Assembly (NCBI GenBank): GCA_963787005.1
Contig: CAWBBX010000064.1
Location: 1-30,404 of the forward strand
Reading direction: 5' to 3'
Source: FEN-1297 sp963787005
GTDB taxonomy: Bacteria; Bacteroidota; Ignavibacteria; Ignavibacteriales; Ignavibacteriaceae
Length of the DNA stretch: 30,404 bases
The notes below the pieces were generated by a model that saw only the letters and a program-made list of their open reading frames with translations, searched no databases and was not told the origin of the DNA. Every line of letters starts with the position of its first letter. Position 1 is the stretch's first letter. Made by a program: the position numbers and the translations under genes. This document shows, piece by piece, positions 8,238 through 17,810 of the stretch.

Positions 8238-8672
8238 ATGATAAGAATTTATAACGAGAAGGATTTAAACCGTGTCCTCGAGATATGGAGTGATTCTTCA
8301 AAAAAAGCCCACTACTTTTTAACAGAGGAATATCTTGAAAAAGAGCGCCATGATATTGAAAATATTTTCCTCAAGTCGGCTTCAACGTATTTATATTTAG
8401 TTGATGACCGGCCGGCGGGATTTATTTCTCTTATCGGTAATATTGTAGGCGGACTCTTCGTCGATCCTGCTTACTGGAATAAAGGTATAGGTACAAAGCT
8501 GCTGAATTATGCTGTTGAACTTATGGGAGATCTCGAGCTGGAAGTGTTCAAGGAAAACGAGCGGGCCGTAAAATTCTACGAGAAGTACGGATTTATATCT
8601 GTAAAAGAAGAAATTCATTACGCAGCGAAGCGGCCTGTTTTTTTTATGAGGTTCGAAAAACCATCTGAATAA
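8238..8672 (+). CDS. GNAT-family N-acetyltransferase, YjaB/YiaC-like
   Basis: 144 residues, a typical single-domain GNAT. It transfers acetyl from acetyl-CoA to an amine. The start (MIRIYNEKDLNRVLEIWSDS) and the following helix resemble E. coli YiaC/YjaB. The acetyl-CoA loop NKGIGTKL is at 81-88, and the C-terminal ERAVKFYEKYGF (108-119) is the usual alpha4-beta6 signature. The substrate is unknown; YiaC itself can acetylate protein lysines. The ribosome site is weak. The next gene converges on it and a shared hairpin lies between them. Confidence 0.88.
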   Translation: MIRIYNEKDLNRVLEIWSDSSKKAHYFLTEEYLEKERHDIENIFLKSASTYLYLVDDRPAGFISLIGNIVGGLFVDPAYWNKGIGTKLLNYAVELMGDLELEVFKENERAVKFYEKYGFISVKEEIHYAAKRPVFFMRFEKPSE

Positions 8673-8714
8673 ATAATACCACTATCTTTCTTAAACTTAA
8701 ACTTCAAAAAATAA

Positions 8715-8748
8715 AAGGGATGATAAGCCAACCGGCTCCTCATCCCTT
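8715..8748 (-). terminator. Intrinsic terminator for the CARDB-like T9SS cargo gene
   Basis: AAGGGATGA (8715-8723) pairs exactly with TCATCCCTT (8740-8748), and an inner AGCC/GGCT stem (8726-8729, 8734-8737) stacks inside. On the minus strand the stem is followed by TTTTATTTTTTG. On the plus strand no T-run follows, so it mainly serves the minus-strand gene. Confidence 0.8.
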
Positions 8749-8768
8749 CTCATAATTAATTATTTAAA

Positions 8769-10475
8769 TCATTTTTGCAGAATTAGCTTTCTCGTCAGCG
8801 AATATCCAGGCGTCCTCAATCGATAGATATAAACTCCGCTGGCAAGATTGGTGGCGTTGAATTGGACACTGTGAACTCCCTCCTTTTCGCCTCTGCTAAC
8901 AAGAACGGCAACTTCGTTTCCGAGCATATCATAAACCGTAAGGTTTACATATCCGGCACGGGAAAGGTTGTACTTTATTGTAGTAGTCGGATTAAACGGA
9001 TTGGGATAGTTCGGATACAGTTCCGCCGCTGTTGGAGTTTTCACTTCGATTTTTCGAGCCGCAAATTTGCCGAGATAATTAACGTCGGTTATTCCGCTGA
9101 TAGAAGTGTTGAAAGAATCGCCGGATGATGTATCAACATGAGTAGCGGTGGTACCGCAGCCGGGATCGAGATATGTGTAGCTGAAAACCGATTCCGAATG
9201 CTGAAGCGGCGGAAAAGAATTGAACTCTATCCTGCCGCCGTAGTATGTAGTATCTATATGCACGGCCAGATCAATATCCAGCTTCTGCTTGGCGTCGATA
9301 ATTTCATTATGGTTTTCCTGCACCGTTGTTACGCCGTTCTGCTGATTAATGTACACTAAATCCGAAAGGCTTTGAGTGAGTGAGAATGTGAGTTCATTCT
9401 TATTGTAGTCGTACCTGTAGTAAAACATAATACCGGTGTTCGGATCGTACGTGTAGCCGTAAATGTACCCGTACGAAGTATAAGTCCCGGGCACCGAAGT
9501 AAAATTAATATTCGCGAAGTTGCCGTTTTCGGTAATAATGTTTACCGCGGCGCTATTAAAATCGATCTTGTTCCCGGCAGTATTTAGGTAAACATTCAGC
9601 CTGGTATAGTAGCACTGGAACCCGGATGATTGTCCCTCTGTTATGCTCACCGTAGTATCGCATGAATAATCGTAATTAGCCTTCCGTGTATTCTTATTAA
9701 CCGAATACGAGGCATTGTACGCCATAGCGGTAAGATGAACAGGATTTTTGAAATAAAGATTAAATGAGCTGTCGTTGTTGGTTATACAGTACTCGGCTGG
9801 AGATGAATTTGTGATTGCGACCCTGTAATTAACTTCGCCTGAGCCCTGGTAAGTAAGATTCTGAAACTGAACGCTCGCTCCTCCGCCCGCGTCTATATTT
9901 ACGCTATCGACTTTTCTTATCAGGCTGTCTCCCTCGAAGAGGGCTACATTAGCCTTCGCGCCCGTCTGCATATTTATTTCGGTAATGTAAGCCTCGATCC
10001 CGAAAGGAGCGCCGGAATTTAAAGTATCGGGATGAAGTACATCGCTGACTATCAAATCGGGCCTTAGCACAACCGCCGTCTCTCCTTTAAGAATCTTTTC
10101 ATTTACAGATTTCTTTGTTTTAATATGAGCACTGACTTCCAGAAGATTGTTAGCTAACGGATCCGCCACCGTAATGACGGCCGAACCGTTTGAAAGGTCT
10201 ACGGACTTGTAATTTTTAACGTAGGCATGTTTTCCTCTTCTGCTTTTTAATTTAATTTGAACCTTTTTAAGCTTATCGGGAAGCGGATATTTTTGAAGAT
10301 CGCATGACGTAACATTGATGTATATGTCGGTTGAGGAAGGTCCGTTCAGTGCCCGAAGCTGAAGATCAAACGGTTTAATAGTACCGTGCCCCTTTTTCCC
10401 GTGTCCGCTTGCCGCTGCAAACATAAGCACGGCAAACAGAGATACCCACGCACACTTTTTTAGTAACGAGTGCAT
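8769..10475 (-). CDS. Secreted protein with a CARDB-like domain and T9SS sorting domain
   Basis: 568 residues. A Sec signal peptide spans about 1-24, followed by a GHGKKGHG His/Lys-rich stretch. Residues about 138-243 (LRPDLIVSDVLHPDTLNSGA onward) look like a CARDB-type adhesion domain. The central part, about 250-470, is beta-rich, with many Tyr and Asn, and matches nothing I know. The last 89 residues (480-568) are a type A T9SS sorting domain: YPNYPNPFNPTTTIKYNL, VYDMLGNEVAVLV and SGVYIYRL. It should cross the outer membrane through T9SS and be anchored or released at the surface. A strong site (aaggaggag) precedes the ATG. The ligand is unknown. Confidence 0.85.
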   Translation of the reverse strand: MHSLLKKCAWVSLFAVLMFAAASGHGKKGHGTIKPFDLQLRALNGPSSTDIYINVTSCDLQKYPLPDKLKKVQIKLKSRRGKHAYVKNYKSVDLSNGSAVITVADPLANNLLEVSAHIKTKKSVNEKILKGETAVVLRPDLIVSDVLHPDTLNSGAPFGIEAYITEINMQTGAKANVALFEGDSLIRKVDSVNIDAGGGASVQFQNLTYQGSGEVNYRVAITNSSPAEYCITNNDSSFNLYFKNPVHLTAMAYNASYSVNKNTRKANYDYSCDTTVSITEGQSSGFQCYYTRLNVYLNTAGNKIDFNSAAVNIITENGNFANINFTSVPGTYTSYGYIYGYTYDPNTGIMFYYRYDYNKNELTFSLTQSLSDLVYINQQNGVTTVQENHNEIIDAKQKLDIDLAVHIDTTYYGGRIEFNSFPPLQHSESVFSYTYLDPGCGTTATHVDTSSGDSFNTSISGITDVNYLGKFAARKIEVKTPTAAELYPNYPNPFNPTTTIKYNLSRAGYVNLTVYDMLGNEVAVLVSRGEKEGVHSVQFNATNLASGVYIYRLRTPGYSLTRKLILQK

Positions 10476-11088
10476 ACGCTCCTCCTTTTAGTTAATTATA
10501 GAGCCGGAAAAATCCGCACGGTAAAAAGCCGTTCGTCCTGCGGCCGAAAAACCGCGGAATATTCCGAAGTTGTTTGTTGTTTTAAGCATAGCACCCGGGT
10601 GAGTTCTTTAAGGCAGGTTCTTCGATGAAATTTTGGAGGCTGTAAATCGATTGAACCGGATCAGGATTCCGTGTTTTTCAGTATTCTGTAACCTCAATTA
10701 AAAGAACACCGACACAGCAGGATTATCGGCCGTGTTCCACAATTGTACTTAGAATATAGGCATATAATTATTAAAGGGAAACAAATTAATGACCTATTTT
10801 TATAGCGTGATTTCTCGCACAATTGCATATATTCATTACCTCGGCAGTCATTCTTTAACTTATTTGTCTATAATAATTTGCAGCCTTAGCCGAACCATGC
10901 TCCCGTTTAATTTTGTCTATTAAAGAAAGATGGTATTTTCCCATATAAAAATTATTATTCATCATAAAAACGGCTCACGAATTAAACCAATTTTTACTTA
11001 ATCATGTCGAATAATTAGGCTTCTTTATTAAGGGAAAGATCTTCCCGCAAAAGATCAATTCGAACATTCGGCAACGAAAGAAGTCATA
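10476..11088. other. Divergent promoter region between two T9SS cargo genes
   Basis: 613 bases between genes transcribed away from each other, so both promoters lie here. The half next to the DUF1566 gene is AT-rich. A TATAAT occurs at about 10870 (tttgtctataataatttg) and a similar tttgtctattaaag at about 10912; the first resembles a stretch before the gene at 2125. Their function as promoters is inference. No RNA gene or convincing coding ORF is seen. Confidence 0.4.
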
Positions 11089-12654
11089 ATGAAAGCTTTA
11101 AATTTTCTAAAATTGAGCGCGGCAATAATCGCGTTTTCGATGACAAATATTTCAGCCCAATCGGGTTTAACGTATAAAATCGTAGATACCGGTCAGAATG
11201 TTTTTTACAATAATTCATCCGAAATAAGCGCGCCCCCGGAAGGAAATTCTTTTTACGGACAGGACGCTCAGTTTTCCGGAAACCAGCCTTCTTATACTGA
11301 CAACGGCGACGGAACAATAACCGATAACGTTACCGGTTTAATGTGGCAGAAAAGTCCTGATCTCAACGGCGACGGAATAATTAATTACGAAGACAAACTT
11401 ACATACACCAAGGCGGCCTCGGCGGCCGATACTTTTCGTCTGGCAGGCTATACAGACTGGCGGCTTCCTACTTTAAAAGAACAGTACTCACTCATCAATT
11501 TTAACGGGAAAGATCCCAGCGGAATGGATAACGCGGACGTTTCAACTTTAACACCGTTCATCGATACCGCGTATTTCGATTTCGGTTACGGCAACGTAAA
11601 TGCGGGTGAAAGAATAATAGATGCTCAGTTTGCCTCATCTACACTTTATACCGGCACTACGATGAACGGTAACGCAACTATGTTCGGAGTAAACTTCGCC
11701 GACGGCAGGATAAAAGGATATCCTTACGAACCGCTTCCGGGACAAACCGGCGCCAAGAAATTTTACGTGCTTTATGTAAGAGGCAATAAGGATTACGGGA
11801 GAAATAATTTTGTAAACAACAACGACGGCACTCTAACGGACAAAGCAACGGGACTAATGTGGACGAAAGACGACAGCAAGGAAGGATTGAACTGGGAAGA
11901 CGCATTAAAATGGGTGCAAAGCAAGAATGACGAAAATTATCTAGGACACGACGACTGGAGACTGCCTAATGTTAAGGAACTCCAAAGTATAGTGGATTAT
12001 TCGAGATGCCCGCAAACCACAAACTCCCCCGCCATAGATCCGCTCTTCAGCTGCACTGCTATAACCGATGAAGGCGGCGGCACAAACTATCCTTTTTACT
12101 GGAGCGGCACTACTCACCTAAATATGGTTACCGGAAGCGAGGCTGCATACGTTGCTTTCGGCGAGGCTTTGGGATGGATGCAGGATCAAAACGGAATTTA
12201 TCATCTTTTGGATGTTCACGGAGCCGGTGCGCAGAGAAGCGACCCGAAAGCAGGCGATCCGGATAATTATCCATACGGCCACGGTCCGCAAGGAGATGTT
12301 ATTCGCATTTACAATTATGTTAGATTGGTGAGAGACGCAGACCGGACAACATCCGTAGGTAAAGCGGATGAAAATTCGGGTCCGGCTAGTTTTTCTTTAA
12401 AACAGAATTATCCTAATCCGTTCAACCCGGGAACATTAATAGAATATCAAATCCCGACAGCCGGACAAGTAAATCTTCAGGTGTTTGATGCGCTCGGAAG
12501 AACTGTAGCGACTTTAGTTGATAAATATCAGGAGCCCGGGACTTACAACATATCCTTCAGCAGCACAAAATATTCGCTGCCGAGCGGAATATATATTTAC
12601 AAACTGAGTGCGGGAGAATACACGATGACGAAGAAGATGGTGTATTTAAAATAG
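11089..12654 (+). CDS. Secreted protein with two DUF1566 (Lcl C-terminal-like) repeats and T9SS sorting domain
   Basis: 521 residues. The signal peptide ends at about ISAQ (20-24). Two copies of the DUF1566 pattern follow: DNGDGTITDNVTGLMWQK (71-88) with TDWRLPTLKE (122-131), and NNDGTLTDKATGLMWTK (244-260) with DDWRLPNVKE (288-297). An EF-hand-like calcium loop, DLNGDGIINYED (91-102), is inserted in the first copy. The C-terminal sorting domain is at about 433-521 (NYPNPFNPGTLIEYQI). DUF1566 domains occur in Legionella Lcl and in many secreted proteins, where Lcl binds glycosaminoglycans. Surface display with a carbohydrate-binding role is plausible but inferred. Confidence 0.88.
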   Translation: MKALNFLKLSAAIIAFSMTNISAQSGLTYKIVDTGQNVFYNNSSEISAPPEGNSFYGQDAQFSGNQPSYTDNGDGTITDNVTGLMWQKSPDLNGDGIINYEDKLTYTKAASAADTFRLAGYTDWRLPTLKEQYSLINFNGKDPSGMDNADVSTLTPFIDTAYFDFGYGNVNAGERIIDAQFASSTLYTGTTMNGNATMFGVNFADGRIKGYPYEPLPGQTGAKKFYVLYVRGNKDYGRNNFVNNNDGTLTDKATGLMWTKDDSKEGLNWEDALKWVQSKNDENYLGHDDWRLPNVKELQSIVDYSRCPQTTNSPAIDPLFSCTAITDEGGGTNYPFYWSGTTHLNMVTGSEAAYVAFGEALGWMQDQNGIYHLLDVHGAGAQRSDPKAGDPDNYPYGHGPQGDVIRIYNYVRLVRDADRTTSVGKADENSGPASFSLKQNYPNPFNPGTLIEYQIPTAGQVNLQVFDALGRTVATLVDKYQEPGTYNISFSSTKYSLPSGIYIYKLSAGEYTMTKKMVYLK

Positions 12655-12912
12655 AGTGCCTTTCTCACTGTACATTAAAACGGAGCTTTATATGCGAACG
12701 GAAGGCTTTCGGTTGTATAAACATTTCATTTCCAAAAATTGATATTCATAGATTATTCAATCCTCATTCCTGCGGAAAGATATCCGGCTATTGGTATTTA
12801 TCGATTTGTTCCGTAACACATCCTTAAGAATGATAAAATAAATGAAAGATATTAATGTTAATTTGTTTTAAAGGGATTTTATAAATGAAGAATAATTATT
12901 CCCGTACGGATT

Positions 12913-15090
12913 ATGAAATCTATCTTAATTTTCATTTTAATAACTTTCACTACAGCGGCTTATTCGCAAAATGTATTTAGAGCGGAGGTTAAAGACAGTC
13001 TGTCCGATGATGCACTGATAGGAGTCAACGCATTCATCGATTCGCTTAATATAGGAGCTTCTTCAGATGAAGGCGGGAAGGTGGTAATTAATAATATTCC
13101 CGACGGTATCTACGCGATAAAGTTTTCTTATGTCGGCTACGAATCAATTACTCTGAATATCTCCTTCCCGGAAGCAAATCCGAGTAAAAAATTGATATTG
13201 CTGAAGCCGGAGAGCGTAAAGCTGGGAGAGGTATTTGTCTCCTCCACTAGAACAGGCAACAGGATTGAAAATACTCCGCAAAGAGTTGAAGTACTGGGTC
13301 TTGATGAAGTAAATGAAGAAATAGGGATCAAACCGGGAAACATTTCAAAACTCCTGGGTGAGACTCCCGGGGTTCTGGTTCAGCAGACTTCCGCCGCTTC
13401 CGGGAATACCGCATTTAGGATACAAGGATTACCTTCAAAATATACGCAGCTTCTAAGGGACGGCTTTCCTATATTCAGCGGCTATTCTTCCGGATTGAGC
13501 CTGCTGCAAATCCCTCCTTTAAATCTAAGAAAAGTTGAAATTTTAAAGGGCTCTTCTTCAACTTTGTACGGAGGAGACGCGATCGCGGGAATCATTAATT
13601 TGCTGACGAAAGAACCCTCCGCAAAACCCGTGCTCTCCTTTTTGTTGAATCAGACGCAGAAAGGCGAAAGCGATTTCAGCGGATATTATTCCGGCCGGAA
13701 CAGTAAATTCGGATTAACCTTTCTTTCGGATTACAATTTTCAAAAGGCGGCGGACATAAATCACAACGGATTTACGGATATTCCTAAATTCCAGCAGGCT
13801 GACTTCGAACCGAAGATCTATTATTATCCGGATAAAGATCAGACTATTTCCGAAGGGTTGTCGTTGCTTTACGATCACCGTAGAGGCGGCGATTTCTTAG
13901 CCGTTAACGGAAGTCCCGATTCCCTGCACAATTACTTATTGGAAAATAAATCGGTGAGATTAATATCTACTTTTAAGTACGTCAATAGATTTCCCGGGGG
14001 AAATATTTTAACCTTTAAGAACAGCATAAATAATTTTTCAAGGAAGATTAATTCTCTCTCCGAAGTTTTTGACGGACGGCAGCTTTCAACCTATTCCGAG
14101 TTATCATACTTAATAAGTTCAAAAGTTAACAAATTTGTCATGGGATTAAATTTTAACAGCGACAATTTTACACGTAAAGGGACTCACCCTTTTAATATGA
14201 ATTACAGTCATTTTACTGCTGGATTGTTTGCGCTGGATAACTGGGAATTAGATAAAAATATAATATGGCAGCTCGGGTTAAGAACGGATTACAATAACAA
14301 ATACGGTATGTTCGTACTTCCTCAATCGTTTTTACTGCTTAAGGAAGGTGCGGGATTCAGTATCAGGCTTGGTGGCGGACTAGGCTACATGATTCCTTCT
14401 ATTTTTACCTACCAGGCGGAAGAAAGAATTTTTAAAAATGTCTTACCGATAAGCTCAGACGTTAAAGCCGAAAGGTCGGCGTCCGCGAGCCTTGATCTGA
14501 ATTACAAAACGATCTTATTTGACGGATTAAATTTGGATCTTGATCAGTCGTTTTTCTATACCGGCGTATCGCATCCTGTAATGCTTACGGATTCGGCATC
14601 TCTATCCGGCAACCCGGAATATTATTATTATAATTCCGATGCAAATTTAATCGCCGGAGGCTTTGATACAAACGTTCATCTGGCCCTCGACGATTTTGAA
14701 TTTTATTTTGAATACGCGTATACTGACGCGAAACAGGTAACCCCGGACCACAGCACCTTCCTTGAGCTTACTCCCAGAGATAAAATAAATATGACCCTTA
14801 CGTTAGATGACGAAGATAATTGGAGAACGGGATTGGAGGCTTTTTACACCGGAAGAGAATATTTAAGCGGCGGAACAAAGTCCCCCGATTACTGGACCAT
14901 AGGAGCAATGTTCCAAAAATACTTCGAACATTTTTCGGTGATAGCAAACGTGGAAAATTTGTTCGACGTTAGGCAGACCAAATTCGAAAAGATATACATC
15001 CCTCCGGTGAGCGATCCTACTTTCAAACAGATCTACGCTCCGCTTGACGGTATAGTGGCGAATATTGCGGTAAAGATTCGTTTGTTGTGA
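12913..15090 (+). CDS. TonB-dependent outer membrane receptor
   Basis: 725 residues. The signal peptide ends near AAYSQ (15-19). A CarboxypepD_reg-like beta domain (about 20-97; NIPDGIYAIKFSYVGYESIT) precedes the plug (about 105-233), which shows the classical VEILKGSSSTLYGGDAIAGI (208-227). The rest is a 22-strand barrel pattern ending IAVKIRLL. It imports an unknown siderophore, cobalamin, metal complex or oligomer, using the proton motive force through TonB. There is no SusD-like gene nearby, so a metal or cofactor cargo is more likely than a glycan. A 31-residue ORF with a better ribosome site (12885-12980, frame different) overlaps the start and may couple translation. Confidence 0.9.
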   Translation: MKSILIFILITFTTAAYSQNVFRAEVKDSLSDDALIGVNAFIDSLNIGASSDEGGKVVINNIPDGIYAIKFSYVGYESITLNISFPEANPSKKLILLKPESVKLGEVFVSSTRTGNRIENTPQRVEVLGLDEVNEEIGIKPGNISKLLGETPGVLVQQTSAASGNTAFRIQGLPSKYTQLLRDGFPIFSGYSSGLSLLQIPPLNLRKVEILKGSSSTLYGGDAIAGIINLLTKEPSAKPVLSFLLNQTQKGESDFSGYYSGRNSKFGLTFLSDYNFQKAADINHNGFTDIPKFQQADFEPKIYYYPDKDQTISEGLSLLYDHRRGGDFLAVNGSPDSLHNYLLENKSVRLISTFKYVNRFPGGNILTFKNSINNFSRKINSLSEVFDGRQLSTYSELSYLISSKVNKFVMGLNFNSDNFTRKGTHPFNMNYSHFTAGLFALDNWELDKNIIWQLGLRTDYNNKYGMFVLPQSFLLLKEGAGFSIRLGGGLGYMIPSIFTYQAEERIFKNVLPISSDVKAERSASASLDLNYKTILFDGLNLDLDQSFFYTGVSHPVMLTDSASLSGNPEYYYYNSDANLIAGGFDTNVHLALDDFEFYFEYAYTDAKQVTPDHSTFLELTPRDKINMTLTLDDEDNWRTGLEAFYTGREYLSGGTKSPDYWTIGAMFQKYFEHFSVIANVENLFDVRQTKFEKIYIPPVSDPTFKQIYAPLDGIVANIAVKIRLL

Positions 15091-15147
15091 TATTTGATTT
15101 CAAGGATTCGCTGCGAAAAATCGAGGCTCCGCCGGATTAAGCCTATC

Positions 15148-15164
15148 AATCCTCTACGAGGATT
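15148..15164. repeat. REP-like palindrome AATCCTC-TAC-GAGGATT
   Basis: Seven perfect pairs around a TAC triplet. It has the same design as the hairpins at 25000-25160 (7-bp arms, 3-nt loop), with different arm sequence. Confidence 0.6.
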
Positions 15165-15273
15165 AATGATTTAGGGGAATTTTATATTCTACAATAATTT
15201 GACTTCTACGAGATCCGCGAGTGAAAGCATCGTTGTTGCTTAATTATTGCAGTATCATTCATACACTCAAATG

Positions 15274-15292
15274 CGATCCTTGTAGAGGATCG
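15274..15292. repeat. REP-like palindrome CGATCCT-TGTAG-AGGATCG
   Basis: Seven perfect pairs around TGTAG. Together with the palindrome at 15148 it brackets about 110 bases, in the style of paired REP elements. Confidence 0.6.
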
Positions 15293-15436
15293 ATAAACAC
15301 TTCGAAACGATCATTTCATTATACGCCTTATTATAACCGGTTTAATACCGCCTCTATTTGAATAGCATCTATCATATCGAATTGCTACATTGTAAAAAGT
15401 GTTGTGTAATAATTTATCCGTGAAAGGGGAAATTTC

Positions 15437-17380
15437 ATGTCTGATAAAAATATACCAACCGCCGAAAAAGATAACAAACCTCCAACGAAAACCGCTCACA
15501 AGCCGATTCAGACAAAAATAATCGACGATGTCTTTTCCGACGCCGTTGAGATGGTTAAGCCTAAATTTGAAGTAGATTATGACGCTTACTTAAGCCGGCT
15601 CTGGGAAGCTAATCCGGAAATATACATCCGCCTAAAAGAAGCCGATACACTGGAGACAGCACGCGAGAGACTTTACGATTATCTCGAAAAAGCAGAGCGC
15701 GAGATATTTAAGATCGAGAACGATCTTCACATACTAGAGAAAGCTACAGTTAGAGAATGTATCCGCGCGTTTAAGAGCATAATCGGTCCTGTTAATGAAT
15801 ACCGCACAAAGGTCTCCGCCCTGGACTGCTTATGGAAGTTGGCGAATGAAAAAAGGTCGGAGCTTAAGCAGGAAGTTTCTGTAGGATTTCTGATGGAGTT
15901 TATAAATCTTTTCAGAGGCGTAGCGGGAAGGTCGAATATTTATTTCGAATCGCAGGAAGCCAAAAAAGGGATACCGGAATTTCTCAGGCTCGAGGGAAGA
16001 GAAGCTTCGGAAAAGCGAACCGAGATCCTCGACGGTCTGGGCGATACAATACAAAAGTACTTCAAAAAATATCCGTCTGGTTTCGATGAAGATGTGTTAA
16101 AATGGCGCAGGGCAAACCGGGAACGAATTCTCAAGTATTTCGGAGGCACGGAAGAGGACTGGTCCGATTATATCTGGCAGATCAAACACGTAATCAGAAA
16201 CGCGGATCATCTTATTAACCTTATAGAGCTTACAACAGCGCAGCAGGAGGCGATAAAAAAAGCCGTGGAAAATAAGATCCCTTTCGGAATCACTCCCTAT
16301 TATTTAAGCTTAATGGACCGGCAGCTTTCGATAGGATATGATCACGCGATAAGAGCGCAGGTTATTCCCCCGCCGGACTATGTCGATATTATGTCGGAAT
16401 ACCGAACCGACCGCGATATCGTATTCGATTTTATGGGTGAGCACGACACATCGCCTATTGAATTAATTACTAGGCGCTATCCCCAAATCGCTATATTAAA
16501 GCCGTTCAACACCTGCGCGCAAATCTGCGTATACTGCCAGCGGAACTGGGAAATTGACGAGGTTCTCGATCCGAAAGCGCTGGCCTCCAGAGAAACGATT
16601 CAAAAAGCGCTCGAATGGTTCGACCGGCATCAGAGCATAGGCGACGTTTTAATAACCGGCGGCGATCCGTGCATAATGAAGGACGACACTCTTAAGAATA
16701 TTATAGAGACTCTCGCGGCGAAAAAGCATATCTACCGGATACGGATCGGAACTAGAACGCCGGTGGTACTTCCGATGAGATGGACTGAAAACCTGATAAA
16801 TATACTGACCGAATTTCATTCTCCGGGCAGTCGTGAGATAGCAATCGTTACACACTTCGAACATTCATACGAGATCACTCCGGATGCCATGCAGGCGGTT
16901 CAGAAAATACGCAAAGCCGGTATGAGCGTTTACAACCAGGAGGTTTTTACGATCGAGAATTCCAGGAAATTCGAGAGCGCCAAGCTTAGGCGGGATCTAA
17001 AATCTATAGGCGTCGATCCTTACTATACTTTCAACATGAAGGGAAAGGAAGAAACGCGAAGGTACATGGTGCCTATCGCAAGGATACTTCAGGAAAGAAA
17101 AGAAGAAGCGCGCCTTTTACCGGGACTCGACAGAACCGACGAGCCTGTATTCAACGTACCGAAGCTCGGCAAGAACCATCTACGCTCGTGGCAGGATCAC
17201 CGTGTGGTTATGATACTGCCCGACGGCTCGCGCGTATACGAATTCCATCCGTGGGAAAAAAACATCTCCCCCGTCCCGCCGTATAACTATATAGACGTTC
17301 CTATTTATGATTATCTTGAAGAGCTTGCAGTGAGAGGTGAAAACCTTAGAGATTACAGGACGATCTGGTTTTATTATTAA
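15437..17380 (+). CDS. Long KamA-family radical SAM protein (lysine 2,3-aminomutase-like)
   Basis: 647 residues, about 200 longer than lysine 2,3-aminomutase. The extra part is an N-terminal helical region (about 1-250). The SAM/[4Fe-4S] motif is CAQICVYC (Cys360, Cys364, Cys367), followed by GGDP (408-411) and RIGTRTPVVLP (436-446), all standard for the KamA family. The PLP lysine region, usually a PGGGGK sequence, reads VFNVPKLGKNH (571-581). Lys579 is the likely PLP ligand, but the glycines are largely lost. The site aaagggga precedes the ATG. The chemistry is expected to be a radical amino-group shift, or another SAM radical step; the substrate may not be free lysine. Cytosolic. Confidence 0.88.
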   Translation: MSDKNIPTAEKDNKPPTKTAHKPIQTKIIDDVFSDAVEMVKPKFEVDYDAYLSRLWEANPEIYIRLKEADTLETARERLYDYLEKAEREIFKIENDLHILEKATVRECIRAFKSIIGPVNEYRTKVSALDCLWKLANEKRSELKQEVSVGFLMEFINLFRGVAGRSNIYFESQEAKKGIPEFLRLEGREASEKRTEILDGLGDTIQKYFKKYPSGFDEDVLKWRRANRERILKYFGGTEEDWSDYIWQIKHVIRNADHLINLIELTTAQQEAIKKAVENKIPFGITPYYLSLMDRQLSIGYDHAIRAQVIPPPDYVDIMSEYRTDRDIVFDFMGEHDTSPIELITRRYPQIAILKPFNTCAQICVYCQRNWEIDEVLDPKALASRETIQKALEWFDRHQSIGDVLITGGDPCIMKDDTLKNIIETLAAKKHIYRIRIGTRTPVVLPMRWTENLINILTEFHSPGSREIAIVTHFEHSYEITPDAMQAVQKIRKAGMSVYNQEVFTIENSRKFESAKLRRDLKSIGVDPYYTFNMKGKEETRRYMVPIARILQERKEEARLLPGLDRTDEPVFNVPKLGKNHLRSWQDHRVVMILPDGSRVYEFHPWEKNISPVPPYNYIDVPIYDYLEELAVRGENLRDYRTIWFYY

Positions 17381-17810
17381 TGAAATCTTATTGATCTATT
17401 TAGTCTCAGCCATATAGTATTCAAATTAAAATACCGCCTCGGCAAGCGGTCGAATTTTCCGACAATCTTCGCTTTTACCAATCGGTAGAAAGTATTCCAT
17501 CAATTATATTGATTTACGATTAAAGATTAAAAAGTTCAATCTTTGAAATTTGCAGTTTATTATATATTTTTGACACAAATTTCTCTCAAGCGGCTAACCG
17601 TAATAGGATAACATATACAACCTAATTAGGGACAAACAGAACGGAAGATTACTACTTTCATAAAGGATAAAACTCATTAATTAGTCTCTAGGAACTAATA
17701 AGAATGGAATTAAATCCATTTGTCTACCCTTTAAATTGTGTGAGATGAAACGAAGACCGACTATATTGTACTGTTCATTACATATACTTATATCATCCTG
17801 TTAAACTGAT
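17381..17810. other. Intergenic region upstream of the sensor kinase
   Basis: Holds the conserved-loop hairpin at 17433-17450 and an AT-rich 7-bp hairpin (AAAGATT 17522-17528 with AATCTTT 17538-17544). Much of the rest is AT-rich, and must contain the promoter of the kinase operon, but no clear -35/-10 pair stands out. No coding ORF. Confidence 0.4.
17433..17450. terminator. Conserved-loop hairpin ACCGC-CTCGGCAA-GCGGT
   Basis: Five pairs with the loop CTCGGCAA, and a tail gaattttccg that resembles the tail of the hairpins at 25590 and 26757. On the plus strand the tail is only weakly T-rich (aatttt); on the minus strand tattttaattt follows. It probably ends transcripts from one side, most usefully the radical SAM gene. 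Confidence 0.5.

Larger units (their letters stand above)
15091..15436. other. Intergenic region with two REP-like hairpins
   Basis: No gene. Two small palindromes lie here (15148-15164 and 15274-15292), along with ttctacaataattt between them, which resembles ttctacaaatatt in the repeat cluster near 25 kb. The end carries a strong site (aaagggga) for the radical SAM gene. Confidence 0.45.

Noticed and set aside
12913..15090. SusC-type glycan transporter
   Set aside because: It is too short for SusC, and no SusD-like lipoprotein follows.
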